A program made the position numbers and the translations under genes. DNA of 64,000 bases from the NCBI GenBank assembly GCA_017622845.1, contig JAGAQJ010000069.1:38848-102847 (forward strand), read 5' to 3'. The notes under the pieces were generated by a model. That model ran no database searches and was not told the DNA's origin. It saw only the letters and a program-made list of their open reading frames with translations. This DNA comes from Lachnospiraceae bacterium. GTDB lineage: Bacteria; Bacillota; Clostridia; Lachnospirales; Lachnospiraceae. Of the stretch, positions 51,794 through 59,098 are shown one piece after another (position 1 is the first letter of the stretch; the number at the start of each line of letters is the position of its first letter).

Positions 51794-52805
51794 TGAACTT
51801 CCTGTGTTTTCCTTTAAAAAATTGAAACAGCCGGCAGCAGACCATGCAGAAGGCAATTACGATAACAGCCCCCGCAATCCCTGAAAAAGATGTGCCTGCC
51901 AGGCTGTCAGAGCCTTTGAACGCATAATCAGGAAGCAGCGCTGTGGTCTCCTGAATCGCAGCGGCAGTATCATAAGCAGAACCGGCAGCCTCCAGCTCGG
52001 CAGAGCCGGTAATGCGTTCCAGCGACCATTCAAGACCGTCTGGAAATGCGGAAGCGAATAAAGACAGGATTCCTCCGACGGCAGCCGTCAAAATGACAAG
52101 GATGCCAAGTGTTTTGGAAAGGCTGAGCCTTGCTGTCTTTTCTTTTGAGCTGCAGGCAGTACCTCCGATACCCCATAACAGCTCCGGTCTTGCTTCGTAT
52201 ACAAAGCATAACACGGCAGCGGTGATTAGTCCTTCAACAAAACCAATCGCAAGATGTATAGGCTGCATTGCTGCAGCAAACACTGTAAAGGGAAGGGCAG
52301 TGACCCCGGAGGCAAGTGTTTCCAGCGTAACGGAGAAAGCGCCTATCTGAAGGGTAAGCATACATCCGGCGATTGATGCAAGGACAATTTTCTTTTTGGA
52401 AGCGCCGTTTCTCATCATCGGCTTCCATAGCAGCAGGGAACCAATAAAACAGCCGTAAAATGCCATGTTCCACACATTGCAGCCAAGGGCAAGCAGACCG
52501 CCGTCGGCAAATAACAGGCATTGGATCAGAAGCACTCCAATCATTGCAAGAAATCCCGCGTAAGGACCAAGAACTGCAGAAAGAAGCAGGCCTCCGCACA
52601 GATGTCCTGAGGAGCCTGTGCCGGGAATCGTGAAATTAATCATCTGAGCAGCAAATACAAAGGCGCCCATGACACCCATAACGGGTATCTTTTTCGCATC
52701 GTCTTCCATGCGCACCTTTCTGATTGAGTATGCTGTGGCCGCTCCGGCGCATACATACATGGTGGCGGCAACAGCCGGAGACACCAAAGCATCTGCCATA
52801 TGCAT
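51786..52805 (-). CDS. cbiM: Nickel/cobalt ECF substrate-binding protein, CbiM fused to a PDGLE/CbiN-like domain
   Basis: A 339-residue membrane protein. The N terminus HMADALVSPAVAATMYV carries the Met1-His2 used in the metal site of CbiM/NikM. GTGSSGHLCGGLLLSAVLGPYAGFLAMIGVLLIQCLLFADGGLLALGCNVWNMAFYG is the family core (about 65-120). The C-terminal ~120 residues contain FASAFPDGLEWSLERITG and two helices, equivalent to the PDGLE (PF13190) / CbiN subunit, so M and N functions are fused. Specificity for Ni or Co cannot be read with certainty. The NikMN-type fusion favours nickel. AGGAGG precedes the ATG. A CCCCCATGGGGG palindrome lies 106 bases upstream. Confidence 0.92.
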   Translation of the reverse strand: MHMADALVSPAVAATMYVCAGAATAYSIRKVRMEDDAKKIPVMGVMGAFVFAAQMINFTIPGTGSSGHLCGGLLLSAVLGPYAGFLAMIGVLLIQCLLFADGGLLALGCNVWNMAFYGCFIGSLLLWKPMMRNGASKKKIVLASIAGCMLTLQIGAFSVTLETLASGVTALPFTVFAAAMQPIHLAIGFVEGLITAAVLCFVYEARPELLWGIGGTACSSKEKTARLSLSKTLGILVILTAAVGGILSLFASAFPDGLEWSLERITGSAELEAAGSAYDTAAAIQETTALLPDYAFKGSDSLAGTSFSGIAGAVIVIAFCMVCCRLFQFFKGKHRKFNE

Positions 52806-52906
52806 AAATCATTCCTCCTAAGCATCAGTGCACAGGGAGCACATTTTGCCCTGTACATTGACGGTGTTATTTAATGATAAAAGCTTAACAAAATATAAAA
52901 ATTACC

Positions 52907-52926
52907 ACAAGCCCCCATGGGGGTTG
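52907..52926. promoter_or_regulatory. C-tract/G-tract palindrome upstream of cbiM, candidate CsoR/RcnR operator
   Basis: A perfect 12-base palindrome, CCCCCATGGGGG (52912-52923), lies in an otherwise AT-rich region upstream of the cbiMQO promoter region. CsoR/RcnR/InrS-family repressors are known to bind sites with a run of C followed by a run of G. The gene for such a regulator is at the far end of the same locus. No other copy of this palindrome was noticed in the window. Confidence 0.55.
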
Positions 52927-53076
52927 CTTTTTAGAATGTATGTAAGAGTTGCAGTTGATTAAAAAATCAAAATTTGTTAGTATTGGTAGTGTATAAAAAT
53001 TTTACGTTGATTGTAACTGTGAAGGTACGGAACAGTTACGGTTCATTACAATTGAGAAAGGTCAGGTAATAAAAAT

Positions 53077-53511
53077 ATGGCACAAGCGCAGGGAAGCGTT
53101 ATTATGTACTATGTACAGGACGAAAAGAAAAAGATACAGTTGGAGGTTTTGTGTATGAGCATGTCGATACCGGCAAAGCAGCTCAAGCCGTCAGATTTAA
53201 ACGAACAAGTCGGAAAGCTTGCCGGTATTAAAGGAATTGCACCGGCTGCATTGTCACAGGCAGAGAAAGCGCCGGCACTATTTTGTATGCCGGAAATCAT
53301 TATTTTTTCCGGAGTAGCGGATAAAAAACTGGACGAATTTCTGCGTTCTTATAAAAATTTAGGACTCACACCGACGAAGCTTAAGGCAGTGACGACCCCC
53401 AGAAACATAAGCTGGACCTTGTATCAGCTCGTTAAGGAGCTGATGTCCGAGAGAGAGAAGATCGAAGGGACTGCAAAAAGGCTTTCCGATGCAAAGAAGG
53501 AAAGAACGTGA
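53077..53511 (+). CDS. DUF3783-domain protein
   Basis: A 144-residue cytoplasmic protein. The C-terminal half (PEIIIFSGVADKKLDEFLRSYKNLGLTPTKLKAVTTPRNISWTLYQLVKELMSER, about 70-127) matches the DUF3783 pattern found mainly in Clostridia, whose function is unknown. The N-terminal half (VQDEKKKIQLEVLCMSMSIPAK) is also typical of these proteins. It starts at ATG 53077 with GGTCAGGTAA upstream. The stop (53511) lies 17 bases before the ATG of the ThyX-like gene. No metal-binding or catalytic motif is evident. Confidence 0.75.
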   Translation: MAQAQGSVIMYYVQDEKKKIQLEVLCMSMSIPAKQLKPSDLNEQVGKLAGIKGIAPAALSQAEKAPALFCMPEIIIFSGVADKKLDEFLRSYKNLGLTPTKLKAVTTPRNISWTLYQLVKELMSEREKIEGTAKRLSDAKKERT

Positions 53512-53528
53512 AAACAGGAGGAAAAGCG

Positions 53529-54086
53529 ATGCATATCGATCATTTTAAGCATGAGGATAACTGGCAGGATATCAAGGATTCTACCATGAACACAATCGGC
53601 AAGACAACAGGAAAATATCCGGATACAGAGTGGAAACGAAGGCTGATTATGTCAGAACATTCACCGATTCGGCGCATGAAGTTTTACTGGCGCTGGAAGG
53701 ACTTGAAGTCATGGGTCAGCGTGCATATGGTAAGGCATAAGATTGGCATTGAACACTGGGTGTCAACACAGCGAAGCGACAGAACAGGCATAAATCGTGA
53801 TGAACTGCCGCAGGGCGCTTTGGTCAGCCACGCCTGTGAAGCGGATGCGCAGGCACTCATCAACATCAGCCGCAAACGTCTGTGCAACTGCGCAAGCCCG
53901 GAGACAAGAGAGGCATGGCAGCTTGTGAAGGATGAGATTGCAAAGACGGAGCCTGAGCTTGCAAGCTGTATGGTAAAGGAATGCATTTACAGAGGCTTCT
54001 GTCCGGAAATGTTCTCCTGCGGATACCATAAAACAGAAGAGTATCAGGAGGAGCTTGCCGCATACAGAAGGGGAATTAATGAGTAA
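53529..54086 (+). CDS. ThyX-like (Thy1 superfamily) protein, divergent
   Basis: A 185-residue protein with features of FAD-dependent thymidylate synthase. MVRHKIGIEHWVSTQRSDR (68-86) resembles the ThyX motif RHRxxSxNxxSxRY: Arg69, His70, Lys71, then Ser79 at the same spacing as the second Ser. Before it, SEHSPIRRMKFYWRWKDLKSWVSVH echoes the usual ExxxF/H helix. After it, SPETREAWQLVKDEIAKTEPELASCMVKECIYRGFCPEM matches the usual R...R..CG/CPE tail of ThyX. The first Arg-His-Lys and the Tyr differ from the consensus. It could be a paralogue with another nucleotide-related role. ATG 53529 has AGGAGG seven bases upstream. It is downstream of the DUF3783 gene. Confidence 0.6.
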   Translation: MHIDHFKHEDNWQDIKDSTMNTIGKTTGKYPDTEWKRRLIMSEHSPIRRMKFYWRWKDLKSWVSVHMVRHKIGIEHWVSTQRSDRTGINRDELPQGALVSHACEADAQALINISRKRLCNCASPETREAWQLVKDEIAKTEPELASCMVKECIYRGFCPEMFSCGYHKTEEYQEELAAYRRGINE

Positions 54087-54269
54087 CCCCGGCTCTTTCA
54101 TTGAATACGAAAATCACTGCATTCACGCAGAAATCATTGAACGGAACTGATTTATGCAGTAAGATATTCCTGAACCCATACAGACACATTGATATTATTG
54201 TCAATGAAAATGGGTGTTTCGTAAATTTGCGCAAACAAATTTTGGCGATGGAAGAAAGGAGGAGACAGC

Positions 54270-54716
54270 ATGAATACAATGATTTGGCTGGCGGCTATGA
54301 TTATACTGATCATAATCGAAATTGTGACAGTAGGACTGACAACCATCTGGTTTGCAATCGGTGCATTGGTGGCGATTATCGTTTCGATGCTCGGAGGCGG
54401 ACTGATGCTTCAGTTAGCAGTATTCTTACTGGTATCGCTTGGCATGTTGATTTTCACAAGACCTTTCGCGGTGAAGTACATAAATTCTAACCGCACGAGG
54501 ACAAATTATGAGGGTGTTATCGGTAAGGTCGTCCGAATCACACAGGATGTTGATAACATTGCCGGAAAAGGCTGTGCTGTGGTAAATGGTCAGGAATGGA
54601 CAGTGAGAACTGTTGATGAAGGAAGCAAGATCGCAGCAGGAAGTCTGGCGAAGGTAGTTGATATCAAGGGTGTAAAACTAATTGTTGAAAAATATGAGGA
54701 GGAGACAACAATATGA
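54270..54716 (+). CDS. NfeD-family membrane protein
   Basis: A 148-residue protein with two or three N-terminal membrane helices (about 2-24, 27-44 and 48-66; MIWLAAMIILIIIEIVTVGLTTIWFAIGALVAIIV) and a C-terminal OB-fold domain (about 78-146; GVIGKVVRITQDVDNIAGKGCAVVNGQEWTVRTVDEG). This is the short NfeD form. NfeD and SPFH proteins are commonly encoded side by side and act together in membrane organisation or quality control. ATG 54270 has GAAAGGAGGAGAC upstream. Its stop overlaps the SPFH gene start (ATGA). The 183 bases before it hold nothing recognisable. Confidence 0.9.
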   Translation: MNTMIWLAAMIILIIIEIVTVGLTTIWFAIGALVAIIVSMLGGGLMLQLAVFLLVSLGMLIFTRPFAVKYINSNRTRTNYEGVIGKVVRITQDVDNIAGKGCAVVNGQEWTVRTVDEGSKIAAGSLAKVVDIKGVKLIVEKYEEETTI

Positions 54717-55627
54717 TAGGAATTTTATTAGCAATATTATTTATTATTATCTTGATTCTGGCAGCGAATGTACGTATCGTTCCGCAGGCGTCGGCGTATG
54801 TTATTGAGCGGCTCGGCGGATATGACACGACATGGGGAGTAGGGCTTCATTTCAAGATTCCTTTTCTTGACAGGGTCGCAAAAAAGGTCAACTTAAAAGA
54901 GCAGGTAGTAGATTTCCCGCCGCAGCCTGTTATCACAAAGGATAACGTTACGATGCAGATTGACACGGTCGTATTCTTCCAGATTACAGACCCTAAGATG
55001 TTTGCATACGGTGTGGATAATCCGATTATGGCAATCGAAAAGCTGACAGCTACAACACTTCGAAATATCATCGGTGAGATGGAGCTTGACCAGACATTGA
55101 CATCGAGAGAAATCATCAACACAAATATGCGTTCTGCGCTTGATGTTGCAACAGACCCCTGGGGTATCAAGGTAAACCGTGTCGAGTTGAAAAATATTAT
55201 TCCGCCTGAGGCAATCCGGAATGCGATGGAGAAGCAGATGAAAGCTGAGCGTGAGAGACGTGAGGCAATTCTTCGTGCAGAAGGTGAGAAGAAGTCCACA
55301 ATCCTTGTGGCAGAAGGTCAGAAGGAGTCCGCAATTCTTGAAGCGGAGGCTGAGAAGCAGGCTGCAATTCTTCGTGCGGAGGCTGAGAAGGAAAGAAGAA
55401 TCAGAGAGGCAGAAGGTCAGGCTGAGGCAATCCGCGTTGTGCAGATGGCAAATGCAGAGGGTATCAAGTACCTGAAGGACGCAGGAGCAGATGAAGCAGT
55501 CCTTACGATTAAGAAGCTCGAAGCATTTGAGAAGGCTTCCAACGGCAATGCTACCAAGATTATTATCCCGTCAGAAATTCAAGGTGTAGCCGGACTTGCC
55601 AAATCCGTTGGCGAGATATTAAAATAA
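54713..55627 (+). CDS. SPFH/band 7 (slipin-like, QmcA/YbbK-type) protein
   Basis: A 304-residue membrane-associated scaffold. N-terminal helix (about 2-20, IGILLAILFIIILILAANV), then the SPFH domain (VPQASAYVIERLGGYDTTWGVGLHFKIPF to GEMELDQTLTSREIINTNMRSALD). A C-terminal coiled coil (about 180-255) has repeated EAEKQAAILRAEAEKERR-like heptads, and a final helix follows. It oligomerises into rings in the membrane. The adjacent NfeD gene forms the usual pair. The tag sequence of the coiled coil is repetitive, so that part could be prone to recombination. Translationally coupled to nfeD. Confidence 0.93.
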   Translation: MIGILLAILFIIILILAANVRIVPQASAYVIERLGGYDTTWGVGLHFKIPFLDRVAKKVNLKEQVVDFPPQPVITKDNVTMQIDTVVFFQITDPKMFAYGVDNPIMAIEKLTATTLRNIIGEMELDQTLTSREIINTNMRSALDVATDPWGIKVNRVELKNIIPPEAIRNAMEKQMKAERERREAILRAEGEKKSTILVAEGQKESAILEAEAEKQAAILRAEAEKERRIREAEGQAEAIRVVQMANAEGIKYLKDAGADEAVLTIKKLEAFEKASNGNATKIIIPSEIQGVAGLAKSVGEILK

Positions 55628-55692
55628 CCTGAGAGCATTTAGAGATAATTGAATAAAGAGAGTTTTTTGAAAAAATGAGGAGGACAACGGAC

Positions 55693-56421
55693 ATGACAAG
55701 GATAATGATACTCGAAGACAGTAAGGACTGTTTAAAGGCACTTACTGCTATGGCAGAGAGGGTATCTGACAGAGTGTGCGCTGTGCCTGTAAACAGTCTG
55801 GAGGAGGCAAGAGCTGCGCTTTGCAAAGCGCAGCAGCCCTTTCAGGCTTTTTTGCTTGACATTAATCTGAACATTGATGATACTGACGATATTTCAGGGA
55901 TTACCTTTGCGCGCGAGGTGCGCATGAAAAGAGAGTATGCATTTACGCCGATTGTGATGATTACTTCGCTTGCCAATATGGAACTGACCGCGTACAGAGA
56001 ACTTCACTGCTACCAGTATCTTGTAAAGCCCTACAATGAACAGGATATTGAAACGCTGGTCGGAAAGCTGCTGTTTTTGTCACAGCAGGGAGAGACAAGA
56101 GAGGATTTTGTAATGGTGAAAAAAGACGGTGTTAATTATAAATTATTCTGTAAGGATATCGTCTGCGTCAAGGCGGTTCCAAGGGGCGTTAGTTTTGTGC
56201 TGGTAAAGGAGGAAATGAAGGTTCCGTATCTTTCGATCAAGCAGCTTCTTGATAAGCTTCCAAAGGAAAAATTCCTGCAGGTGCACCGTATGTGTGTTGT
56301 GAATCAGGATTATATAGATTATGTGGACACCGTAAACGGATTGGTCAGTTTGAAGAACGGCGGCCGCACGGAGATTGGTGTCACATATAAGAATGAAATG
56401 AAAAAAAGATTGAACATATAA
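55693..56421 (+). CDS. LytTR-family response regulator
   Basis: A 242-residue two-component regulator. The receiver domain (about 1-120) has acidic residues in RIMILEDSKD, the phosphorylation Asp in FLLDINLN (about 53), and the Lys in YLVKPYNEQD (about 106). The LytTR DNA-binding domain (about 135-242) has DGVNYKLFCKDIVCVKA, IKQLLDKLPKEKFLQVHRMCVVNQDYIDYVDTVNG and IGVTYKNEMKKRLNI. It is of the AgrA/ComE type. ATG 55693 is chosen since GAGGAGG lies nine bases upstream; ATG 55675 precedes that site. The histidine kinase follows after 13 bases. Confidence 0.92.
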   Translation: MTRIMILEDSKDCLKALTAMAERVSDRVCAVPVNSLEEARAALCKAQQPFQAFLLDINLNIDDTDDISGITFAREVRMKREYAFTPIVMITSLANMELTAYRELHCYQYLVKPYNEQDIETLVGKLLFLSQQGETREDFVMVKKDGVNYKLFCKDIVCVKAVPRGVSFVLVKEEMKVPYLSIKQLLDKLPKEKFLQVHRMCVVNQDYIDYVDTVNGLVSLKNGGRTEIGVTYKNEMKKRLNI

Positions 56422-56434
56422 GGAGAAATATAAA

Positions 56435-57283
56435 ATGGCTGAGCTTGGCAGAAAATTTTTATACAGAATATTTTGCGTGCTTGCGTTGATTGTTACATTA
56501 TATCTGCTGGTGGATTTATATCTGAGTCATACGCTTGATGTTAAAGTGATGGTGCTGTTCGGCATTATTTTTTCCGTTATCCTGTTTGGGCTGCTTGACT
56601 GGGGGCGCAATTATGCGGCTTTGAGACGTCAGGAGCAGGAGCTGATGGTCTACAAGCTGTACATAAAGCCTATGGAAGAACTTACGAAGGATATCAGGGC
56701 ACGCCAGCATGAATTTGACAATCATATGAATGCCATATTAAATATGCATGTGACAATTCATGATTATGATGAGCTGGTAAAGGCACAATCAGCTTATTGT
56801 AAAGATATTTATGAGGATAAATCCCGCTGCAGCCCGACGCTTTTGAGGATATCCGACAAGATTCTTGCAGGCTTTTTATACAGCAAGATTATCAGCGCTC
56901 CGGGATATATTGATATTGACATACAGGTGTTAAATCAGGAAATAGTGACACTCGTTTCAGAACATGCACTTGTGGATATTATCGGGACGCTTACGGATAA
57001 CGCTTTTGAGGCGGCGACGCCGGAGCGCAATAAGGTGGAAATGGTGCTGGATGCAAGAGAGGACAAGCTGATATTTATGATAAAAAATCAGGTGGAGCAG
57101 CTTACGATGGGAGAGATATCCCACTTTTTTGAGAAGGGATTTACTACAAAAGGAAATCGTGAGGGCAGAGGTTTAGGGCTTTATCAGGCAAATCAGATTG
57201 CAAAGCGCCATAACGGGGAGATTGCAGTGGAGCTGCTGGAGCGGGAGGGCGGACAGGAAATCTGTTTTCGGGTGGAGATTTAA
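56435..57283 (+). CDS. GHKL-family sensor histidine kinase (short, two membrane helices)
   Basis: A 282-residue kinase with only two N-terminal membrane helices (about 11-30 and 37-55), unlike the six or seven of AgrC. A linker helix leads to the phosphoacceptor region RARQHEFDNHMNAI (His near 92). The GHKL catalytic core has the N box LTDNAFEAATP and the G box NREGRGLGLYQANQIAKRHNG. It phosphorylates the LytTR regulator encoded just upstream. No extracellular domain and no AgrD-like peptide gene is present nearby, so the stimulus is unknown. It might sense the membrane or a partner such as the SPFH protein, but that is conjecture. It is followed by a solo repeat end at 57292. Confidence 0.9.
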   Translation: MAELGRKFLYRIFCVLALIVTLYLLVDLYLSHTLDVKVMVLFGIIFSVILFGLLDWGRNYAALRRQEQELMVYKLYIKPMEELTKDIRARQHEFDNHMNAILNMHVTIHDYDELVKAQSAYCKDIYEDKSRCSPTLLRISDKILAGFLYSKIISAPGYIDIDIQVLNQEIVTLVSEHALVDIIGTLTDNAFEAATPERNKVEMVLDAREDKLIFMIKNQVEQLTMGEISHFFEKGFTTKGNREGRGLGLYQANQIAKRHNGEIAVELLEREGGQEICFRVEI

Positions 57284-57291
57284 ACTCCCGC

Positions 57292-57332
57292 CCTTCGTCC
57301 TGCTTGAAATAAACTGTAAGTCTGAACTGTTG
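57292..57332 (+). repeat. Solo end of the compound repeat (module B end)
   Basis: CCTTCGTCCTG, TTGAAATAAACTG and CTGAACTGT occur here in the same order and spacing as in the reverse complement of 41284-41317 (copy 2), with only a handful of substitutions. The rest of the element is missing. It starts nine bases after the histidine kinase stop. Confidence 0.7.
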
Positions 57333-57434
57333 CTTAAAAGATAATAAATTTTGAAAAAAAGAGTGCTTTTTTGTTAAATATTGGTTATACTGTAAGAGCT
57401 ATGAAACATCAGGCAGGAGAGGAGGCACACAGAC

Positions 57435-58163
57435 GTGTTGGAGTTAAAAAACATTTCCTATCATGTTGATGAGGGGAATGGAAAGGATATATTAAATCAC
57501 ATTAATTTAAAAATAGATGACAGATTTACGGCGATTACAGGACCAAACGGCGGAGGAAAATCTACGCTTGCCAAGATGATTGCAGGCATTATACAGCCTA
57601 CAGAAGGGCAGATATTGTTTGAAGGGCAGGATATTACTCAAATGTCCATTACAGACCGGGCAAATCTCGGTATCAGCTTTGCATTTCAGCAGCCGGTCCG
57701 TTTTAAGGGAATCACGGTGCTTGATTTAATCAGGCTGGCAGCAGGAGAGAAGCTGAGTGCGGAGGGTGCCTGCAAATATCTTTCCGAGGTAGGGCTTTGT
57801 GCCAGAGATTATATCAACCGTGAAGTGAATGCAAGTCTATCAGGCGGCGAGCTGAAACGAATCGAAATTGCTACAGTGATTGCAAGAGGCAGGAAGCTTT
57901 CTGTGTTTGATGAGCCGGAGGCAGGAATTGACCTTTGGAGCTTCCAGAATCTAATCAAGGTATTCGAGAAGATGCACAAGGAGACACAGGGTAATATTGT
58001 GATCATTTCCCATCAGGAGCGTATCCTTGATATTGCGGATAAGATTGTAGTCATCGCAAACGGCGAGATACAGAATGTGGGGACAAAAGAGGAAATATTG
58101 CCGAATCTGTTAAATGGCAATCTTGAGTGCAGACATAATGCAGGAGGATGTATCCATGGATGA
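57435..58163 (+). CDS. sufC: SufC-like ATPase of the minimal SUF (SMS) system
   Basis: A 242-residue ABC ATPase. Walker A is ITGPNGGGKSTLAK (about 35-48), the signature ASLSGGELKRIEIATVIARG (about 135-154) and Walker B LSVFDEPEAGIDLW. It is shorter and differs from classical SufC (GEKKRNEILQ and DETDSGLD), as expected for the SMS type. With SufB/D it forms the scaffold for Fe-S cluster assembly. GTG 57435 follows GGAGG by nine bases. The stop overlaps the next gene by eight bases. Confidence 0.85.
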   Translation: MLELKNISYHVDEGNGKDILNHINLKIDDRFTAITGPNGGGKSTLAKMIAGIIQPTEGQILFEGQDITQMSITDRANLGISFAFQQPVRFKGITVLDLIRLAAGEKLSAEGACKYLSEVGLCARDYINREVNASLSGGELKRIEIATVIARGRKLSVFDEPEAGIDLWSFQNLIKVFEKMHKETQGNIVIISHQERILDIADKIVVIANGEIQNVGTKEEILPNLLNGNLECRHNAGGCIHG

Positions 58164-59073
58164 GATTCAGAAAACATTACTGATGCAGGTTGCTGATTTG
58201 CACGAGGTGCCTGCAGGAGCTTACAATATTCGTTCAAACGGTGAATCGGCAGGAAGACGCTCGACAGAGCATATTGAGATCGTGCCCAAGGAGGACAAGC
58301 CGGGAATTGATATCTTTATTAAACCGGGAACGAAAAAGGAAAGCGTGCATATTCCGGTGCTGATGACACAGACAGGTCTTAAGGAGCTGGTGTACAACGA
58401 TTTTCATATCGGAGAGGACTGTGATGTCACAATCGTAGCAGGATGCGGTATTCATAACGGCGGTGACAAGACAAGTGAACATAGCGGCATTCATTCCTTT
58501 TTTATAGGCAGAAATGCAAAAGTAAAATATGTGGAGAAGCATTATGGTTCCGGTGATGGAACAGGTGAGCGTGTCATGAATCCTGAGACGATTGTCAATA
58601 TGGACGAGGGAAGCTATATGGAGATGGATACAGTCCAGATTAAAGGCGTGGACTCCACAGAAAGAGTGACAAGGGCAAAGCTTGGAAAGGGCGCGCAGCT
58701 TGTCATAAAAGAAAAGCTTATGACACATGGAAAACAGAAGGCAACGACGAATTTTTACGTGGATTTGGACGGAGAGGATTCAAGCACAAATGTGATTTCG
58801 CGTTCCGTAGCAAAGGATACATCGGAGCAGACCTTTTATTCTCACATTAACGGCAACAACAAGTGTGCAGGGCATTCCGAGTGTGACGCTATCATTATGG
58901 ATAATGCGGTCGTGCGTGCAATTCCTGAGATTACTGCAAACAATATTGATGCAAGCTTAATTCATGAGGCTGCTATCGGTAAAATAGCAGGGGAACAGCT
59001 TATCAAGCTGATGACACTGGGATTGACAGAGGCACAGGCGGAGGAGCAGATTGTAAACGGATTTTTGAAATAG
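58156..59073 (+). CDS. SufB/SufD-like scaffold subunit of the minimal SUF (SMS) system
   Basis: A 305-residue SufBD-family beta-helix protein, short for SufB. GKGAQLVIKEKLMTHGKQKATTNFYVDLDGEDSSTNVISRSVAKD and AIPEITANNIDASLIHEAAIGKIAGEQLIKLMTLGLTEAQAEEQIVNGFL (the C-terminal SufBD signature, with the conserved HEA and the QL helix) are clear. No separate sufD, sufS, sufU or sufA is nearby, which fits the described two-gene SMS arrangement of SufC plus a SufB-like protein. ATG 58156 has AGGAGG upstream and overlaps sufC. The cysteine ligand seen in full SufB was not located with certainty; HNGG and CGIH are nearby candidates. Confidence 0.82.
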   Translation: MDEIQKTLLMQVADLHEVPAGAYNIRSNGESAGRRSTEHIEIVPKEDKPGIDIFIKPGTKKESVHIPVLMTQTGLKELVYNDFHIGEDCDVTIVAGCGIHNGGDKTSEHSGIHSFFIGRNAKVKYVEKHYGSGDGTGERVMNPETIVNMDEGSYMEMDTVQIKGVDSTERVTRAKLGKGAQLVIKEKLMTHGKQKATTNFYVDLDGEDSSTNVISRSVAKDTSEQTFYSHINGNNKCAGHSECDAIIMDNAVVRAIPEITANNIDASLIHEAAIGKIAGEQLIKLMTLGLTEAQAEEQIVNGFLK

Positions 59074-59098
59074 TTTTGTTTGTTGGAGGGAAAAGAAA

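Noticed and set aside
52806-53076. Cobalamin or NiCo riboswitch upstream of cbiM
   Set aside because: No conserved B12-box or NiCo riboswitch elements were seen in the 271-base gap; only the CCCCCATGGGGG palindrome stands out.
57284-57434. AgrD-like autoinducer peptide gene next to the GHKL kinase
   Set aside because: No short ORF with a ribosome binding site and a suitable Cys-containing peptide was found on either side of the kinase pair.
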